DNA of 8,091 nucleotides, taken from Thermococcus paralvinellae. Lineage in GTDB: Archaea; Methanobacteriota_B; Thermococci; Thermococcales; Thermococcaceae. Positions within the stretch are counted from its first letter, which is position 1, and each line of letters begins with the position of its first letter. Of this stretch, positions 6,147 through 8,091 are shown piece after piece. The position numbers and the translations under genes are program-made. Below the pieces are notes generated by a model. That model searched no databases. It was not told the origin of the DNA and saw only the letters and a list, made by a program, of their open reading frames with translations. The DNA lies in contig DQUR01000176.1 of NCBI GenBank assembly GCA_015662175.1, positions 1 to 8,091 of the forward strand, given 5' to 3'.

Positions 6147-7268
6147 TCACCTATATCTGTATAGGGCGACAAGAACCTTTTCCCGGATATGCTTGTATTC
6201 CTCCAAAAGCTCCTTGGCGAAATCAGTTAGAATTGTTACACCCTTTTTCTTTCCCCCTCTTATTGAAATCAACAATGGTATCCCAAGTTTTTTCTCCAAA
6301 TTTTTGATCTTTTCCCAGTAGGTTGAGGCTGGAACTCCCAAAGCTTTACATGCAGCCCTGAAGGAATTAACCTGAGATATAAGCTCCAAAAGTTCCAGAA
6401 TATCCCCTGGAATTTCAATGCCCTTCTTTGTTACAAAATGGATATTGATACGGGGAGACAATCCTACGGCATCGTGGTCTATAACACAGGGTGAGAAAAG
6501 CATTTTTCTCAGTTCTTCTCGCGTTATTTCCTTGTAATTTATTTCAAATTTTGAGTGGGGACATTTGGAAAAATTTCCATAAGGGCTGAGGTACAATGCT
6601 CTACACTTTTCTCCAGTCATAGATGTTAAAACCGTGATTGGGTAGTTTCCTATGAAAACTTTTACGGCATTGTAAAAATATTTCTTACCATAATGAAGGC
6701 CAATTTCAACGTTTTCTTTCTTTGCCACCTTTTCGAGAAATTTACTCGTATTGGGGATATTGTAGAACCTGGGCCCTATCGTTATTTTTAATCCGTAACT
6801 TTTACACAGGTCAATAGTTGATAGGACATCGACAAAATCATAACTGGAGTCAAGAGGTATATAGGCCTCAAGGTTGTCTATTCCCTGTGAAAGGAGCATC
6901 CTCACAGTCTGGATATTGGCCTTTAACTCCCTGTATGATGGGATAATCAACGTTATAAAATCAACATTTTCCAACGGTGTTCTATGGAGAACACTCCTGG
7001 ACACTGAAACCGGCAAGAAGAGGGTGGTTTTTTTACATAGTTCCCTAATCTCATGGATAATAGCGTTGATTTTGGGATGAAAAAGCGGATTGGGACAGAT
7101 CAGTAACCCCTCATCAAATTTGAAGTCATCAAGATAGACTCTCAGCTTTTCCAGAGCTTCAAGGGGCAACATAATTCCTGCACAGCCAAATTTCTCCTTC
7201 CAAGGGCATACCAAACAACTGCTATCGCATTTGCTTGAAGGTTGAACTGCTAAAATGTCCATATTCAT
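6147..7268 (-). CDS. corR: CorR-like regulator: radical-SAM-like Fe-S region fused to a LysR/ModE-type DNA-binding domain
   Basis: A 373-aa protein. Its C-terminus (about 290-360) is a winged helix-turn-helix of LysR/ModE type: LLELISQVNSFRAACKALGV, then a recognition-helix segment with K-x-L-E-K-K-L-G-I-P-L, a basic wing (RGGKKKG) and LTDFAKELLEEY. Unlike normal LysR proteins, the domain is at the C-terminus and there is no LysR effector domain. Residues 14-21 read CDSSCLVC, the CxxxCxxC of radical SAM enzymes, followed near 54-65 by a strand and PNPLFHP, where those enzymes have their GGE-type SAM site. C222-x13-C236 with GNFSKCP and C261 resemble a twitch/SPASM auxiliary cluster. The aromatic residue usual before the third cysteine is Val, and GGE is absent, so catalysis is doubtful. 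Start: the ATG shares its A with the corQ stop; GTG at 7271 and ATG at 7262 are alternatives. By context this matches the CorR partner of the CO-responsive CorQR pair. Confidence 0.8.
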   Translation of the reverse strand: MNMDILAVQPSSKCDSSCLVCPWKEKFGCAGIMLPLEALEKLRVYLDDFKFDEGLLICPNPLFHPKINAIIHEIRELCKKTTLFLPVSVSRSVLHRTPLENVDFITLIIPSYRELKANIQTVRMLLSQGIDNLEAYIPLDSSYDFVDVLSTIDLCKSYGLKITIGPRFYNIPNTSKFLEKVAKKENVEIGLHYGKKYFYNAVKVFIGNYPITVLTSMTGEKCRALYLSPYGNFSKCPHSKFEINYKEITREELRKMLFSPCVIDHDAVGLSPRINIHFVTKKGIEIPGDILELLELISQVNSFRAACKALGVPASTYWEKIKNLEKKLGIPLLISIRGGKKKGVTILTDFAKELLEEYKHIREKVLVALYRYR

Positions 7269-7828
7269 CACTCAAATATTACCTCAAATCCACAGAAAGA
7301 ATTCCCCAATCCCCAGCAATATATCTCCCGCGTCACGTTCTCTCCGATTAGTTTTTCCATGGCACCTTGAATAAGGCCAGCTTCAAAATCACACAAAGTC
7401 CTACCAATTGGTGGGGCTTTGTAACAGCTCATGCACTCATAGATGTTAATTTTCATTACGTTGAAGGACTCATCGACGATGTCCAATATCCCAATTTTCT
7501 GGTTTAGGAACACCTTCGGTAGATCCTCTATATCCCTTATTTCACCACTTTCAACTAACCTGCTGGCCAGGTTGTATCCAGCACCCCTGAGAATCAAAGT
7601 CCTCAGGGAGGGGCTGTATTCAAGCATTCCATACGAGACCATTCTGAATGTTCTCACGTATTCCTTATCCTCAGGAGAAACCTTCATAAAAAATGGACGG
7701 ATGACATTGAAGTAATTCTCAGGGGTTAGCGTAACTCCTTCCCCATTTCGTTTTTTACTGTTGACCTTTTCCCTATAAACCTCTCTCCACTTTTCCATCA
7801 GGATACCAATGTCCTCCATCCATATCAT
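7268..7828 (-). CDS. corQ: CorQ-like V4R-domain protein, probable CO-response sensor partner
   Basis: A 186-aa soluble protein whose C-terminal about 130 residues fit the V4R (4-vinyl reductase) ligand-binding fold. The conserved end carries a cysteine set: C132 and C135 (ECMSC), C146 (GRTLCDFEAG) and C171/C179 (YCWGLGNSFCGFEVIFE). V4R proteins bind small hydrophobic or tetrapyrrole ligands, and some use these cysteines for metal. No DNA-binding domain is seen, so it probably acts through CorR, with which it is translationally coupled by a one-base overlap (TGATG). In Thermococcus onnurineus a V4R protein, CorQ, and a LysR-type protein, CorR, were reported to activate the CO dehydrogenase cluster; the pairing and location here support the same role. 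The start is uncertain: TTG at 7831, ATG at 7828 (chosen) and ATG at 7819 are all in frame, and none has a strong ribosome binding site. A leaderless transcript is possible. Confidence 0.8.
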   Translation of the reverse strand: MIWMEDIGILMEKWREVYREKVNSKKRNGEGVTLTPENYFNVIRPFFMKVSPEDKEYVRTFRMVSYGMLEYSPSLRTLILRGAGYNLASRLVESGEIRDIEDLPKVFLNQKIGILDIVDESFNVMKINIYECMSCYKAPPIGRTLCDFEAGLIQGAMEKLIGENVTREIYCWGLGNSFCGFEVIFE

Positions 7829-7901
7829 CAAAAGTTATTACGCATCCAACTTTAAGATTTTTGGTCATAAGACTTTTCAATGGAGAGGTCTAGGTTTTTT
7901 T
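7829..7901. promoter_or_regulatory. Divergent promoter region between corQ and sfsA
   Basis: This 73-bp gap separates two genes that face away from each other. The best TATA-like stretch is near-symmetric, CTTTAAG at 7850-7856 on the + strand and CTTAAAG on the minus strand, and lies about 25 bp from both expected start sites: near 7828 for corQ (nearly leaderless) and near 7880 for sfsA. For sfsA, GGAGAGG at 7882-7888 could be a ribosome binding site, followed by a T7 run just before the ATG. No copy of the GTGTTC/GAACA dyad found before cooF is present here. Confidence 0.35.
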
Positions 7902-8091
7902 ATGATACTCCTAAGGCTTCCCATCGTCGAAGGGGAATTTATCGAAAGGGCGAACAGGTTTGTTGGACTGGTTAGAATGGATGGTGAAACCAAAAGAGCC
8001 CTCATAACAAACACCGGTCGTTTGGAGGAGTTCATGATTAGGGGTAAGAGATGTTTCTGCATTCCGAAACAGGGAGGAAAGACTGACCTTA
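7902..8091 (+). CDS. sfsA: SfsA family protein (partial, N-terminal 63 residues)
   Basis: The first 63 codons of an SfsA (sugar fermentation stimulation protein A) homologue; the gene runs off the right edge. Visible hallmarks are the N-terminal strand with E-x-x-F-I-E-R-x-N-R-F (residues 10-20), then KRALITNTGRLEEF (31-44), which carries the family's conserved NTGRL motif, and a C-x-x-PK-x-GGKTDL segment (53-63). The N-terminus of SfsA is an OB-fold linked to nucleic-acid binding and the C-terminus resembles a nuclease fold; its cellular role is not well defined. It is transcribed away from the CO cluster and is probably an ordinary chromosomal neighbour, marking one border of the accessory region. 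The ATG at 7902 fits the family start; an ATG at 7880 is out of frame. Confidence 0.88.
   Translation, partial: MILLRLPIVEGEFIERANRFVGLVRMDGETKRALITNTGRLEEFMIRGKRCFCIPKQGGKTDL

Noticed and set aside
1..8091. CRISPR arrays, insertion sequences, tRNA or rRNA genes
   Set aside because: No repeat-spacer pattern, transposase motif, terminal inverted repeat pair or structured RNA gene was seen; nearly all of the window is accounted for by the listed genes.

Overview
This window is very probably from a hyperthermophilic archaeon of the Thermococcales, most likely a Thermococcus of the lower-GC type. The evidence is the gene content, the GGGTGA-type ribosome binding sites matching an archaeal 16S tail, archaeal TATA-like promoters, short oligo-T runs and a Thermococcus-like SfsA at the right edge. 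The genus is inferred; no sequence search was run.

Right edge (7902-8091, + strand): the first 63 codons of sfsA, divergent from everything else. All other genes are on the minus strand and read from right to left. First comes a two-gene regulatory unit (7828-6147): a V4R-domain protein (CorQ-like) whose stop codon overlaps the start of a protein with a LysR/ModE-type helix-turn-helix (CorR-like). The 73-bp gap after corR carries an oligo-T run, a dyad and a TATA-like element. Next is the carbon monoxide dehydrogenase cluster: cooF (ferredoxin-like, four 4Fe-4S motifs), cooS (nickel CO dehydrogenase), cooC (nickel-insertion ATPase) and a small CooT-family protein. This F-S-C-T order is the same as the Rhodospirillum rubrum cooFSCTJ order, without cooJ in this position. 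After a 163-bp gap come two membrane subunits of a group 4 (energy-converting) hydrogenase: a 635-aa NuoL/MrpD-type ion-pump subunit and the first 141 codons of a NuoH-type subunit that runs off the left edge.

How the parts work together: CooS oxidises CO with water to CO2, CooF passes the electrons on, and the membrane hydrogenase reduces protons to H2 while its antiporter-like subunits pump ions for ATP synthesis. CooC and CooT supply nickel to the C-cluster. CorQ and CorR probably switch the system on when CO is present; this matches what I recall of the CorQR pair described in Thermococcus onnurineus.

The most interesting signal is in CorR. Ahead of its DNA-binding domain lies a region of about 285 residues with a CxxxCxxC motif near the N-terminus and later cysteines spaced as in a twitch/SPASM auxiliary cluster. 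This suggests a radical-SAM-like iron-sulfur module, perhaps degenerate, fused to a transcription factor in a CO-response circuit. A second notable signal is a GTGTTC/GAACA dyad placed immediately upstream of the cooF TATA element, a good candidate for the CorR operator.
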